Part shown: positions 53,779 to 64,000 of the stretch, one piece after another
How the letters are laid out: every line of letters begins with the position of its first letter
How positions within the stretch are numbered: position 1 is the first letter of the stretch
From: Bathynomus jamesi
Lineage: Eukaryota > Arthropoda > Malacostraca > Isopoda > Cirolanidae
Assembly (NCBI GenBank): GCA_023014485.1
Contig: JAJOZX010009066.1
Span: 75,001-139,000, forward strand
Reading direction: 5' to 3'
Length of the DNA stretch: 64,000 bases
Position numbers and translations under genes: made by a program
Notes under the pieces: generated by a model
The model's input: only the letters and a program-made list of their open reading frames with translations
What the model was told of the DNA's origin: nothing
Databases searched by the model: none

Positions 53779-56344
53779 CACTAGGCAACAAAGATTTTGT
53801 TACAGAAGACCAAATAGGTGCTCCTAGCTAATTTCGGTATGCTGATTTCAAATCTATAATTAGATTTTTTCTATCACGTCTAGATTTTGTGTAAAATGCA
53901 AATCACTTTTAGTAAAATTTTCTACCACGTCCAGATTTTGGTTTTAATCGGCTTAATGCCAGTAATATGAAACTTGCTTTTCAAGGTTAAAGCAATTTTT
54001 TTTGCCAACTATATACAAATTCGAACAATTTTGATAAATAAAATTTATCCCGAGTTGGCAACACTGAGTCAAGAGCATAGTAACGGGCAACGGCCCAACG
54101 GTCAGTCGCTACGTGACAGTCAAGCAGAACGGTTGTTGAAGCTCTCTGCTGATGAGCAAGTGACAGGTTGTGGTGACTTGTGTGTTTTTATAGCATTTGT
54201 TTTGTACTACGGTGTGTATTTCTTTTTATTTTGCACATCGTAATAATTACTTTCTACGTTTTTTCAGATATTGTATGGTAATTCAAAATGGCATCAAATA
54301 GACGTGCTTGTGTAAATCACCCAGACAACTTCTGCTTTGTCTGTGGACAATATACACCTAAGCCACAACGTAGAAACATAACAACAAAGATTAAACTTGC
54401 CTACAAGTGTTATTTTGACTGTAAGTTAGGAGACCAACAGAGGGACTGGGCACCACATATTTGCTGTGCACAGTGGAATGCAATGTTAATAGCTTGGATG
54501 AATGGTAAAAGAAAGCTATGCCGTTCTCAGTCCCCATGGTTTGGCGTGAGCCGAAAAATCACTTCAATGATTGTTATTTTTGTTTGACAAAGATTGCTGG
54601 TTTCACAAAGAAAAACAAATCAAAGATCACGTACCCAAACTGCGAATCAGCAATGAAACCAGTACCACATGATGAAACAAATCCACCACCAGTTCCACCA
54701 GCAACGATAACAGACAGCAGTTCATCTGAAGATTCTGCTAGTGATATAGAAACAGGGAAAGATGGCATATATGTTCCAGATGCAAATATTTCCCCACATT
54801 TGTTAAGTCAAGTGGAGTTAAATGACTTAGTGCGCGATTTGGAATTACCAAAAGAAAAGGCAGAGTTGCTTGGTTCAAGACTTCAAGAATTTAATCTTCT
54901 CCAACCAAACACCAAAGTTTCCCATTTCCGCCATCGCCATTTGCAGTTTTCATCATTTTACTTACAGGAAGAAAACGTTTGTTTCTGCCACGATATCAGT
55001 GGTCTGATGCAAGGGATTGGCTGTCGCTATGATCCAAAAGAATGGAGACTGTTCATTGACTCTAGTAAAGCTAGCCTTAAAGCTGTATTACTGCACAACG
55101 GCAATGAAAAACCTTCAATACCTGTAGCACATGCCACTGCCTTAATGAGACTTATGAATCGATGAAACTGCTGCTAAGACTCATCAAATATAAGGACCAC
55201 ACATGGAATATTTGTGGCGACCTTAAAGTTGTATCATTACTTCTTGGGTTACAGTTGGGCTACACAAAGCATATGTGCTTTTTGTGTCTATGGAACAGCA
55301 GAGATGACAAGAACCACTACAAAAAACATGATTGGCCATCTAGAACTGAACATGTTGTTGGTAAATACAATGTGAAACACCCAGCACTTATTGACCCTCA
55401 GAAAGTACATCTTCCACCACTTCACATTAAACTTGGCCTTATGAAAAATTTCGTGAAGGGTATGGATCATCAAGGTAGTGGTTTCCAATATTTAAAGGAT
55501 AAATTCAAAGGAATATTGACAGATGCTAAGCTAGAAGCTGGAGTTTTCACTGGACCACAGATCCGCAGTGTCATCCACGACTCATCGTTTCCATCTAACC
55601 TAAATGAGAATGAACTAGGAGCATGGACATCTTTCGTTGAAGTTGTCAAAAATTTTCTTGGAAACCACAAAGCTGAAAACCACCGTAAACTCGTAGAAAA
55701 CATGCTTAAATCTTATGAAATAATGGGATGCAGAATGTCTTTGAAAATTCATTTTTTACATTCTCATCTTGACTTCTTCCCGGCCAACCTTGGGGCTGTA
55801 AGTGACGAGCATGGTGAGCGCTTCCACCAACAGATCTCAGTTATGGAAAACAGATACCAAGGTAATTTCAACCCAAATATGATGGGAGATTATTGTTGGT
55901 TCCTGCAGAAGGAGAGCTCGTCATCCTACAAGCGACAAAGGAAGAGGACACACCAAAGTTTCACTTAAGAACAGGAATTTGCCTTTCAGTAGTAACAACA
56001 AAATACTAACGCGCTTTGGGTGGATGGTTGGGCGCAGGGGTGGTAACTCCGCCAGCGGAATTCCGCTGTCTGTCTTAAGCCAGAATAAAGGAGGAAAGAC
56101 ATCCCTGTTCACTAATTATTTAAGTATGCTTAACATAAAACGTGGCACGGAAAAGTAGCTTAGACGGCTTTCGTAATAGAAGCGGGTGAGAAAAAAAATG
56201 AAAAATAGGGGTTTTCGGTTACACAAAATCTGGACGTGATAGAGAAATTTTGATATCAGATCTGAAATCAGCATCAGCGCTTTAGTAGGAATCAGTAGTT
56301 CACGTGTCTGTAACAAAAAAAAAGTTGAAATTTGTTGCCTAGTG
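53779..56344 (+). mobile_element. DNA transposon of unassigned superfamily with TTA TSD
   Basis: The termini CACTAGGCAACAAA and TTTGTTGCCTAGTG are perfect inverted repeats flanked by TTA (53776-53778 and 56345-56347). Inverted similarity extends inward with gaps for about 120 bp, including ATCACGTCTAGATTTTGTGT on the left and its counterpart on the right. One plus-strand gene (54288-55968) occupies the middle. 2566 bp. Confidence 0.88.
54288..55968 (+). pseudogene. Putative transposase of unknown family, two frameshifts
   Basis: The ATG at 54288 follows TTTTTTCAGATATTGTATGG. Residues 4-60 hold a Cys-rich N-terminus (CVNHPDNFCFVCGQ, then HICC). A one-base change near 54522 moves the frame to WREPKNHFNDCYFC (another CxxC), a Ser/Asp-rich linker, and HISPHLLS-like through FYLQEENVCFCHDISGL. 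A second 1-bp loss near 55150 leads into NICGDLKVVSLLLGLQLGYT, CFLCLWNSRDD, PPLHIKLGLMKNFVK, GVFTGPQIRSVIHD, MSLKIHFLHSHLDFFP and VSDEHGERFHQQI. The D, H and E residues in these blocks could form an RNase H-like centre, but I cannot assign a superfamily. Otherwise well preserved. Confidence 0.75.
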
Positions 56345-56397
56345 TTATTCACAGAAATCAAAAACTTTCCACAACCTTCTTTCTATACATAGAAATA

Positions 56398-57083
56398 CCG
56401 GGTGTCCCATTCGAAATGAAACAACTTTGAAACTCTTGTAATTTTTAAAGTATTAATGTGAGAATGTTGAAACTTTGCCAATTACTACACCATACGCATA
56501 AGTTGTCGTCGTAATGTTTTTTGTTTGTTCCAGATTGAATTATGTTTACCCCACAAGAAAAAGCGAAATCTGTGTTATGGATGGCTGAGTTGAAGTCCCC
56601 TACTCTGGTGCAACGGCGATTCCGTACAACCTTTCACGAGGAACCACCCACCAGAAGAGACCTAATGCATGGACCAAGAAATTTGAGGAGACTGGCAGTG
56701 TTCTAAAGGAACACACTGGAGGGCGAACAAGATCGGAAGATGATGTTGAACGAATACGCGGCGCCTTTGGTAGTAGCCCGAGAAAGTCCATCCGTCGTGC
56801 CAGTGTCGAACTGCAGATTCCTCGTTAAACTGAAAGAGCGCATCACAGAAGCGGTGGACTCTGTAACCCCTGAGATGCTAGGCAACGTGTGGAGGGAAAT
56901 TGAGTACCGTTGCGACCTGGTCCGTGCTACAAATGTTGCACATATTGAATGCATACAATAAAGAACTCTAATGTGTCTAAATGTTATAATTCACATATAT
57001 CATATGAATCTTTACTGTGTTTGCATCATTCAATAAAAAATTATAAGGTTTCAAAGTTGTTTCATTTCGAATGGGACACCCGG
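56398..57083 (+). mobile_element. Internally deleted mariner-like element
   Basis: The termini CCGGGTGTCCCATTCGAAAT and ATTTCGAATGGGACACCCGG are perfect inverted repeats with TA on both sides. The interior keeps both ends of a transposase gene. 686 bp. Confidence 0.92.
56541..56961 (+). pseudogene. Mariner-like transposase with catalytic region deleted
   Basis: Begins MFTPQEKAKSVLWMAELKSP with a VQRRFRTTFHEEPPTRRD segment. A frameshift near 56620 leads to WTKKFEETGSVLKEHTGGRT and RKSIRRASVELQIP, the two HTH modules. At about 56820 it passes directly into VKLKERITEAVDSVTPEMLG, the C-terminal region downstream of the third Asp. The whole catalytic part is deleted. It ends with TAA at 56959-56961. 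Confidence 0.85.
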
Positions 57084-57394
57084 TATTATCTTCTATTGTC
57101 TCAAATCACTCCAGAAAGAAGTTTTGAAGACAAATTCTTCTATCTAAAGAAGTTATGTATCATTAAAATAGTTATTGTATCATCTAACAAGAAGTTTTGA
57201 TACACATAAGAAGGAAAAACTCCCCTAGAATACTACAACACCCCTCAAAAAGAAGTTATAACTTCAAAATTTAGGTGGTTTTATTTTGAATGTTGGTATT
57301 TTGTTGTTATTTCAATAAAAGCTGAAAACACATTTCAAGAAAAGTGAAAAAAGTGTATTTTCTGATTAGTGAAAGTGTATAAAATGTGTAAAGA

Positions 57395-57545
57395 AACATT
57401 TTAATACTAATATATTTATATTACTAATATATATTACTAATATTACTAATATATATTACTAATATATATTACTAATATTACTAATATATTTATATTACTA
57501 ATATATTTATATTACTAATATTACTAATATATTTATACAACTCGA
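57395..57545 (+). repeat. AT-rich tandem repeat (TATTACTAATATAT)
   Basis: About ten irregular units mixing TATTACTAATATAT, TATTACTAA and TATTTATATTACTAA. Confidence 0.85.
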
Positions 57546-57549
57546 TTTT

Positions 57550-58170
57550 CAAAAAGTTGTAAATAAATCATGTATTAAAGACTAAATTTAGTTACAACCA
57601 AGTCTAAATGTTTAAGGTAAAGTGGTATTTTTCTAGTAAACTTCAATCGTTAGTACAATGATTGTATTGTTACAATTACCATTTGGAGTTGCTATCAAAT
57701 GCTTTATTATAATATCTGGTTGTAACGAAGGTTTTTTTCCCTTGTGCTCAAAGGAAGAGAATCTCTCAAAGCAAATTTTCATACGAACGTGTATGAACCA
57801 AGTAAAACCTCGATATGTTAGGAACTTAGTATGTTAAAATGGTATAGAATGTTAGCACGCGAGAATACTATCATAGAATGTTAAAATATTAATACGCGTC
57901 TGAGTTGGAATAATCTCTGATATTAGAATTCTTTATTCTAGCTTTGCTCGAGACGTATAAGGCGATTCCTAAATATTTCTTTGATTTCCTCTGATTCTAA
58001 CAGGATGGGACTTTTCCTATGTCAGCAACGGCGTACGAACTTGATAATGAGACCAATCATCCTTCGCGACAAATTCCATGACACTAAAATGGAAAAAACT
58101 TACGTTCTACGCACTTAAATTCACGATATGCATCTGACATTTGGTAGATATCTTTTCCCTTTCCGATATA
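57550..58170. other. Intergenic, no gene seen
   Basis: AT-rich with ATGTTA-type short words near 57815-57890; nothing recognised. Confidence 0.4.
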
Positions 58171-58177
58171 TATATAT

Positions 58178-58710
58178 ACTAGGTGAGGTATCCGGCGTTG
58201 CCCGGGTTAATTGAATGCCCGGTTAGGTCAACTGAATGCCCCCCAAAAACCCCTCACCTTCCTTTATGCAACTTGGGGGCTAACCCACTCCCCATTACCC
58301 GCACCCCCACCCCCACCCTTCCACCATTACTGCCCGGGATAAATTTCACAAACAGACAAACAGACAGGCTAAACTACAGAAAAGAACGCATCCGTGAAAA
58401 TTTTGAGCTTCACATTGTGTCAAGATTTCTGAATCTGATCAGATATCTCCCAAACCCCCCCTGACCAAATAATTGAACTCCCAATTACTGTCGGTTCAAT
58501 TATTTGGTCAATAAAACTATAGAAAAGAACAGTCATGAAAATCTTGAGCTTCACATTGCCGTCCTGTAATACAGACAGACAGGCTGACCGACTCTGTGTT
58601 GACATTCTTCATCCCATAAGAGGTTCCCGTGCCAAATTTTGTAGCTCTAGGTCAAACGGTTTGCGCTTGCATAAAGGACAGACAGACAGAAAGGCGAAAA
58701 TATATAATAG
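58178..58710 (+). repeat. SINE/Helitron-like dispersed repeats, copies 2 and 3
   Basis: The head CTAGGTGAGGTATCCGGCGT + TGCCCGGGTTAATTGAATGC is followed by TAGGTCAACTGAATGCC. The core AGAAAAGAACGCATCCGTGA...TTGAGCTTCACATT (about 58377-58416) is repeated at about 58511-58556. Then come CAGACAGACAGGCTGACCGA and GTGCCAAATTTTGTAGCTCT, with GACAGACAGA at the end. At least two copies are fused; the family also occurs at 2133-2480. Confidence 0.6.
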
Positions 58711-59039
58711 ATTATTCCCATTTTTATTCAACATTAGTTTTACTGTCATTTCAGTGTACATAAACGCTAAGTAACATTTAGTCTGACGAGATATCCTTTT
58801 AAAATCTATCGAACTTAAATTAAAATAAAAAGTTTGCCAATAGACAAACTTTATAAAGAGATCCCATACCATAAAAAGAGAGACTGGGGTAGTTTACCTA
58901 CAATTTAAATCATCAATTATTTTTTTAAAAACCTTTAACCCTTTAACTTTAGAAAACGTCGACTCTCTCTTACTGGAGAGAGAGAGAGAGGTACAGTGAA
59001 GGAAATAATTCTCATTTAATACCAATCCGACAAGAAATA

Positions 59040-59215
59040 ATGGTTTTAAATTGGAACTTAAAACATTTAGTACCTCCATCTGTGGTAATTTCTTCTCCTA
59101 TAAAATAGTTAATATCTGGAACCAACTTCCCTCGAAGGTTGTTTCAAGCCAGTGTAAATACGTTTAAATACAGGGTGGACGAAGTTCTGAATGCACTCGG
59201 GGTTTAAGACTGTTC
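59040..59215 (+). pseudogene. CR1 RT C-terminal fragment
   Basis: In frame-shifted translation: LVNIWNQLPSKVVSSQCKYV and RVDEVLNALGV, parallel to the second C-terminus found in CR1 copy B (VNIWNQLPSEVVSSQSV). Plus strand. It is preceded by a GA-rich stretch at 58976-58990. Confidence 0.7.
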
Positions 59216-60230
59216 CCACATATAATATAATTTAAGAAAATAGTATTGTAATGTAATCCTCCGGGAGTTTGTTTAAACACTTCCTCCTACACTCAATTCT
59301 TCCCCCACTTTAGAGAGACGTCTTTGGTTGATTGTACCCACAGATAGCATGATCAACCATCGAGCAACTTTTTTTTTTTATCACTTGCCTAAGTGGGAGA
59401 CTCTCAAATTCACCATAGCAACAACGGATGGTCACCCACGAAACATTTTCATTCTCCATAGGGGACAAGTACACGGGGATAAATACAGAGACCTTCCACT
59501 CGTATTCCTTGCCGGAAAGAAATTTTCTCTACTCTCGTGGTGGAACAACTGCGAAGTATGAACGACTCAGTACATCACTTACCGCGTAAACACTTTTCAC
59601 GGCGGGAGACCTTAGTTGAAATTCAGTGACAGTTAGGGTTGGCGGACACACACACATGACAGACATCCAATTACAAGAAACACGCTCACACACTTTCCCG
59701 CCTTCTTAATATGTCTACGAATAAAGTAGAAAAATATTTTGTAGAAACAAAAAAAAAATGCATGTCATGGATTAGGTGAGTTAGAGTTGTGTTTGTCGTC
59801 ATGATTTCTTTTTCTTTCTTCTTTCTCTTGGGTGGCTTTATGCACGTGACGGGTGAGGGCATGGTGTGGAAAATCTGATTTCTGTTCTTACTTCCTGTTT
59901 CCACCCCTTTTCTATAGAAGCATTTCATCACTTTGCCGGCGTGATGGCTTTGCGCGTACATAGGTGTAAACATGAAGAGTTTAACCTTTACCTCTCTCTT
60001 AATCCCTTTGGGGCTAGCCTGAAGTGGGTCATGGGGTCATTGTTGAACCGATACCTTGATAGAGAGAGCTGTAAATATTTTGTATAAAATCAAAATCATA
60101 TGTTCGATGTTTTTCTGATGATACCAAAGTAGTTCATACACGATCAAGACAAATATATATGTCAGTGTACGATCTCTATGTGCACACACCGTATTTGTGG
60201 AGCTAACTTGTATATTAGTCTTTTTCACGT
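59216..60230. other. Intergenic, no gene seen
   Basis: Several short frames (for example 59328-59561 and 59866-60087) have no recognisable domain. A TTTCTTTTTCTTTCTTC-type pyrimidine run lies at about 59803-59826. Confidence 0.4.
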
Positions 60231-60234
60231 AAAA

Positions 60235-60525
<291 letters not shown>

Positions 60526-60787
60526 GACTTCCTTCACGATAACAAGAAATATTTAAATTTTAGTTATTAAGCAAAGGAAAATTTGCCCGTAACATTTCCT
60601 TAACCTGAAATTTTTGAACCAAATATAAAGCTTAAATTTCCTTTAACATTTCCGATTTTCAAAATGTCAAAAAAATAAAAATAAAAATAAAATAGCACAA
60701 ATACTGTAAAATATATTTCATTTATGAAAAAGTCGCCTTCATTTTGAAATAAAGCAGCTTACGTTTAGCCCGAATTACATCATCTTT

Positions 60788-60813
60788 TGGGGGGAGGAGG
60801 GGGCGGGGGGCGG
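60788..60813 (+). other. G-rich tract, potential G-quadruplex
   Basis: GGGGGGAGGAGGGGGCGGGG + GGCGG: four or more G-runs in 25 bases, in otherwise AT-rich DNA. Another G-run is at about 63079-63090. Confidence 0.6.
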
Positions 60814-61200
60814 AACACAGTCACGAAAAGCAAATTTTACATTACTGATATAATAAAAAATGGAACGAAAAGAAATAGTAAAAAAAGACTTTTTATATAA
60901 TTTTAAAACTTCAATACGAGGTTGCGCGAGTCCAAGTTCAAAGTCAAGTTCATGGAAAATAAGAGATTGTGAAATGTGAAATGTCGCCCCCAAAAAATCA
61001 TATTTGTAGATATCAAAGATGAAAAAGTTACCTTTTTCATCGTCAGGTATTACCAATAAAAGCGGGTATTTAAAGGTAGTTCTCAGTGTACTGCAATATC
61101 AGAACTGCGCTTTCAATCTTTGCATCAACGATACAGTGCAATAAATAATTATATATACAGTATACAGTACATATACACTATAACAGTATATATATATATA

Positions 61201-62079
61201 CAGGGCGTCCCAAAAAAATGTATACACACTTTAAATACTTATAAAGGCAGTGTTTATTAAAATACATTTCATTTTCAAAATGTAATAGAATCTACAGACA
61301 TTATTTAATTGTTTTGTCAACGCCTGTTTTCAAACTGACGTCCGTTCTGGTCCAGGCACTGCTGATAACGCGAAGCAATGGAATCGCAAACATCACGAAA
61401 CATTTCGTTTGGTATTTGTGTGCATTCTCGTTCAATGGCTGCTCTCAATTCAGCGACTGTTGCAGGTTTTATAGCGTAGACTTTGTCTTTTAAGTATCCC
61501 CATAAAAAAAGTCTAGTGGTGTGAGGTCTGGTGAACGCGGAGGGTATTCTACGAAACCCCTTCGTCCAATCCACATCCACATCGTGCCAAGTACCACTCG
61601 CAATACTCCACTCTTCGGTCCGGATCATCTTCATTAATAGCATGGACTAATCTTGGAATGTAACTTTTCCATTGACAGCGCTTCAAAATGCGTTGGACAG
61701 ACGATTCTGAAATTCCTACCTCACGACTCGCTTGCCGCACAGATTTTCTTGGACTTTGGTGATACGTTTCCAGTACTCTTTCTTGCTTTGTGGGGCTTGT
61801 CGATGTCCGTGGTCTTCCGGAACGCTTCTTGTGGACATTCTGAACAGTTCCATCGGCTTCAAACTTATCTCTAATTCGAGTGATGGTAAGTCGCGTTGGT
61901 GGATCTGTTTGAAACTCCCTCCTAAACTGTCTTTGCACTTCCAGTAGCATTTTAGAATGAATTTCCTTTGTTCAAAGCTTAGTCTGACTGCCATTATTAA
62001 TTCTAATGGGTTTAACTTGGAAAGAAAGAAACATCAATTGAGCTATCAGCTGTTAAAGTGTGTATACATTTTTTTGGGA
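61201..62079 (-). mobile_element. Internally deleted mariner, copy 3, right end truncated
   Basis: The left end CAGGGCGTCCCAAAAAAATG follows TATA. The right end stops in TTTTTTTGGGA and runs straight into (TA)n, losing the last 9 bp of the terminal repeat. About 18 bp are missing in the N-terminal coding region relative to copy 2. Confidence 0.9.
61317..61994 (-). pseudogene. Mariner transposase lacking the catalytic centre, copy 3
   Basis: Same layout as copies 1 and 2: [20 protein letters not shown] at 61994, then a short deletion that shifts the frame. The HTH section is open from 61950 to 61549 ([30 protein letters not shown]). The common deletion junction after CEWYLAR follows, and the C-terminus ends at 61317. 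Confidence 0.9.
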
Positions 62080-62110
<31 letters not shown>

Positions 62111-62121
62111 ATATATAATAT

Positions 62122-62260
62122 ATAGGTGACCTCGTGGTTAAAATGTTGGGCTGCTAATCGAGAGGTGAAACTGAGTCCGGCTGGCCGAGGACTTTATAAT
62201 TTCTTATTTTCCTGGTGGGTCGTGGTTCGAATTCCACATTAAGCTGTAAGTCTAAGGTGG
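62122..62260 (+). repeat. tRNA-Ser-like SINE
   Basis: GGTGACCTCGTGGTTAAAAT + GTTGGGCTGCTAATCGAGAG resembles the 5' half of a tRNA-Ser (A box, GCT anticodon context). The B-box-like GTGGTTCGAATTCCACATTA follows at about 62222-62241, with an extra 35 bp between the two. Related SINE tails are at 26690 and 46925. Confidence 0.6.
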
Positions 62261-62333
62261 AACAACAAGCTTGAACTTTGTCAGAATAAACGATACGGGC
62301 GGAAGCAAAACCAAGGTTATCATCCAGGTGTAT

Positions 62334-62737
62334 ATGGTGCTTCAAAAAAAAATGTATCACTTACATAGCACTATGTCATTGCTTACCACTTATAGGTTGT
62401 GTTTTTTTTTGTTTGTGTAAGTATGCGTGTGGTTATTTGCTTGTTTTTAATAATAATGTAATTTTTTTCAGGGATTGTCTGAATGATTAATGAGTGAACC
62501 CCATTCAGTGGAAATGGCTACAAGGTTTACATTAGAGCAACGCAAACCTTGTAGCTATTTCCACTGAATGGGGTTCACTCATTGATCACTCAGACAATCC
62601 CTGAAATAAACGACATTATTATTATTAAAAAATAAGCAAATAAACACACAAATACATAACTAAAAAAACAACTATAAGTGGTAAGCAATAACATATTCGT
62701 GCCATATAAAGTTGTAAAATTTTTTTGAAGCACCCTC
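62334..62737. mobile_element. Mariner-like palindromic element, copy 2
   Basis: Same family as 45150-45568: TGGTGCTTCAAAAAAAAATG at the left, TTTTTTTGAAGCACCCTCC at the right. The arms meet at the same 15-nt loop (ACATTAGAGCAACGC, one difference) at about 62529-62543. The outermost terminal bases are mutated. Confidence 0.85.
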
Positions 62738-63458
62738 CACATACATACATATATATATATATTATTCTATAGAAAGTTACGCTCATTTAGAGAAATCTCT
62801 CAACTTCAACGACAAAATTTTGAAACGAACAAATTTTTAGAATTTATAATGACTTAAAATTAAAGAAAAACCAAAAAACAAAAAAATGGTCGCGAACAAG
62901 TTTTATTTCTCTGTTATTTCTTGTTTTGAAACTAATTTCTGAAAAGACTGACGGGAAATATATTTCCCCCAAAATTTAACTCTTCATTATCGTGTATGCT
63001 TTCAAAATGCATGAGTGACGTAAAGGGATGGAAATATTGCATTTCTAAACCGAAATTTTTTTTTGAGTAGGAGGGATAGGGGGGGGGGGGCTTTTCGTGT
63101 GCTCATTTCCAAGATGATAATAATATAAAAAGGGTAGCCATATCATCCAAACGCAAAGGGTGGTCACCCATCCAACTATTATCCAAACCTAACGTCACTT
63201 ACCTTCGCTAATCTAATGGAAAGTGGTTTTTCTACGTGGTCACTACGTAACCCATAGAATAATATATGGAGGTTGTTAGTTGTAAATAAATATTATTTAG
63301 TCTTTAAATAAATAATTTTAACGACATTCTGATGATTTTAAGCTTAAAATTGCAGTTAATTTCCGCTTTTTCTTACTATGAAATTTACATCTTCAGAATT
63401 AGTTGCAATTATTACACTTTTTTTACGTACAAAGCCGTTATAAAAATTTTAATATACA

Positions 63459-63531
63459 CAGTGGACCGTAAATCGCTTTACCTTCGTATTATAACGAAAC
63501 TCACCGGTAAAACGACTTATGGCTCACCCTG
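63459..63531. mobile_element. 73-bp mariner-type micro-foldback
   Basis: CAGTGGACCGTAAATCGCTT + TACC and GGTAAAACGACTTATGGCTC + ACCCTG are inverted ends that nearly meet. TA follows the right end. Essentially two terminal repeats and nothing else. Confidence 0.6.
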
Positions 63532-63611
63532 TACAACCGTTGGCATAAGTCCTGTCCTCTGTAGCGCATAAAATACGGGGCCGTAGGCAATTTCAGAAAT
63601 TTAAATTCACC

Positions 63612-63852
63612 AACGATACCCAGCCAGTTGCCATGAAAACCAGTTCATACGTTTTCAAGGAAACCATTTATTCCGAAATGTACACTGGAAAACAAAGCAT
63701 ATTTACTATTATATCAAGCCAAAGCTTTTTAAGAACAATAATTGCCATATGCAGTGCATGTATTTTTCTTAAAAGACCCCCGAATAAATGGCTTCCTTTG
63801 AAAACGAAGATACTGGTTTCCATGGTAACTGGGTGTCATTGTTGAACTTTCA
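63612..63852. mobile_element. Foldback repeat
   Basis: Left: GATACCCAGCCAGTTGCCAT, AACCAGTTCATACGTTTTCA, AAACCATTTATTC. Right, inverted: GAATAAATGGCTTCC, GAAAACGAAGATACTGGTTT, ATGGTAACTGGGTGTC. The arms are about 75 bp. The centre contains no gene. Confidence 0.75.
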
Positions 63853-64000
63853 AATCTATTGAAATTTTTTGCGTTCCGGTCTTTTTTTCCCCAAGATCTT
63901 TCATGCGCGTATACGAAAGAAAAAAATTATGCAACTTATTCAGAATTTTATAGTTTTATACACAGGTATTTTCAGCAATCTCTAAATCCCTTCATATATA

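Overview
The window is A+T-rich eukaryotic DNA with no host gene that I can recognise. It is a dense mosaic of transposable elements, foldback (inverted-repeat) elements, microsatellites and satellite-like arrays. The dispersed TTAGG/CCTAA motif (arthropod telomere type), the many Tc1/mariner families with DUF4817-like or HTH N-termini, CR1 and Jockey LINEs, and the very frequent simple repeats suggest an arthropod, perhaps a crustacean or chelicerate. The species cannot be fixed from the sequence. All protein-coding signals are transposon genes and almost all are broken.

Layout. 1-2.1 kb: the end of a mariner-like element, then a 1.36-kb palindrome made from two 5' halves of another. 2.1-4.7 kb: a SINE/Helitron-like repeat and a decayed Jockey-type LINE. 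5-9.6 kb: a foldback element, a Penelope-like remnant, palindromic and tRNA-like repeats, and a mariner-derived palindrome. 10.4-11.1 kb: two foldback MITEs, one with a perfect 9-bp target duplication. 11.2-16.9 kb: a three-level nest of hAT elements, each with a perfect 8-bp target-site duplication (TSD). 17-21.4 kb: an old CR1 fragment, a Harbinger-like MITE and CR1 copy A. 23-26.5 kb: a Tc1 relic, an unclassified DNA transposon and a deleted mariner. 28-36 kb: a mutated mariner, a mariner palindrome and the long CR1 copy B (ORF1 with esterase, ORF2 with endonuclease and RT), followed by CR1 fragments. 37-39 kb: a 32-bp minisatellite and a tRNA-like palindrome. 39.2-42.1 kb: a mariner split by a hAT insertion. 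43-47.8 kb: tandem repeats, MITEs, a palindrome and the second deleted mariner. 48-53.5 kb: an inverted Tc1, a deleted mariner, an orientation-switching CCTAA-type array, a Helitron-like element and foldbacks. 53.8-57.1 kb: an unclassified transposon with TTA duplications and another deleted mariner. 58-64 kb: SINE/Helitron-like repeats, CR1 scraps, the third deleted mariner, the second copy of a palindrome and two small foldbacks.

Nothing here works as a pathway. The logic is parasitism and recycling: TA-targeting mariners accumulate in TA-rich tracts, internally deleted or palindromic derivatives multiply as non-autonomous families (the same deletion in three copies, the same palindrome loop in two), hATs insert into hATs, and CR1 copies are bracketed by GA microsatellites. 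The most interesting signals are the recurrent 5'-to-5' mariner palindromes, the perfectly dated hAT nest, the CCTAA-type array that flips orientation twice, and two well-preserved transposon proteins that I cannot assign to a superfamily.
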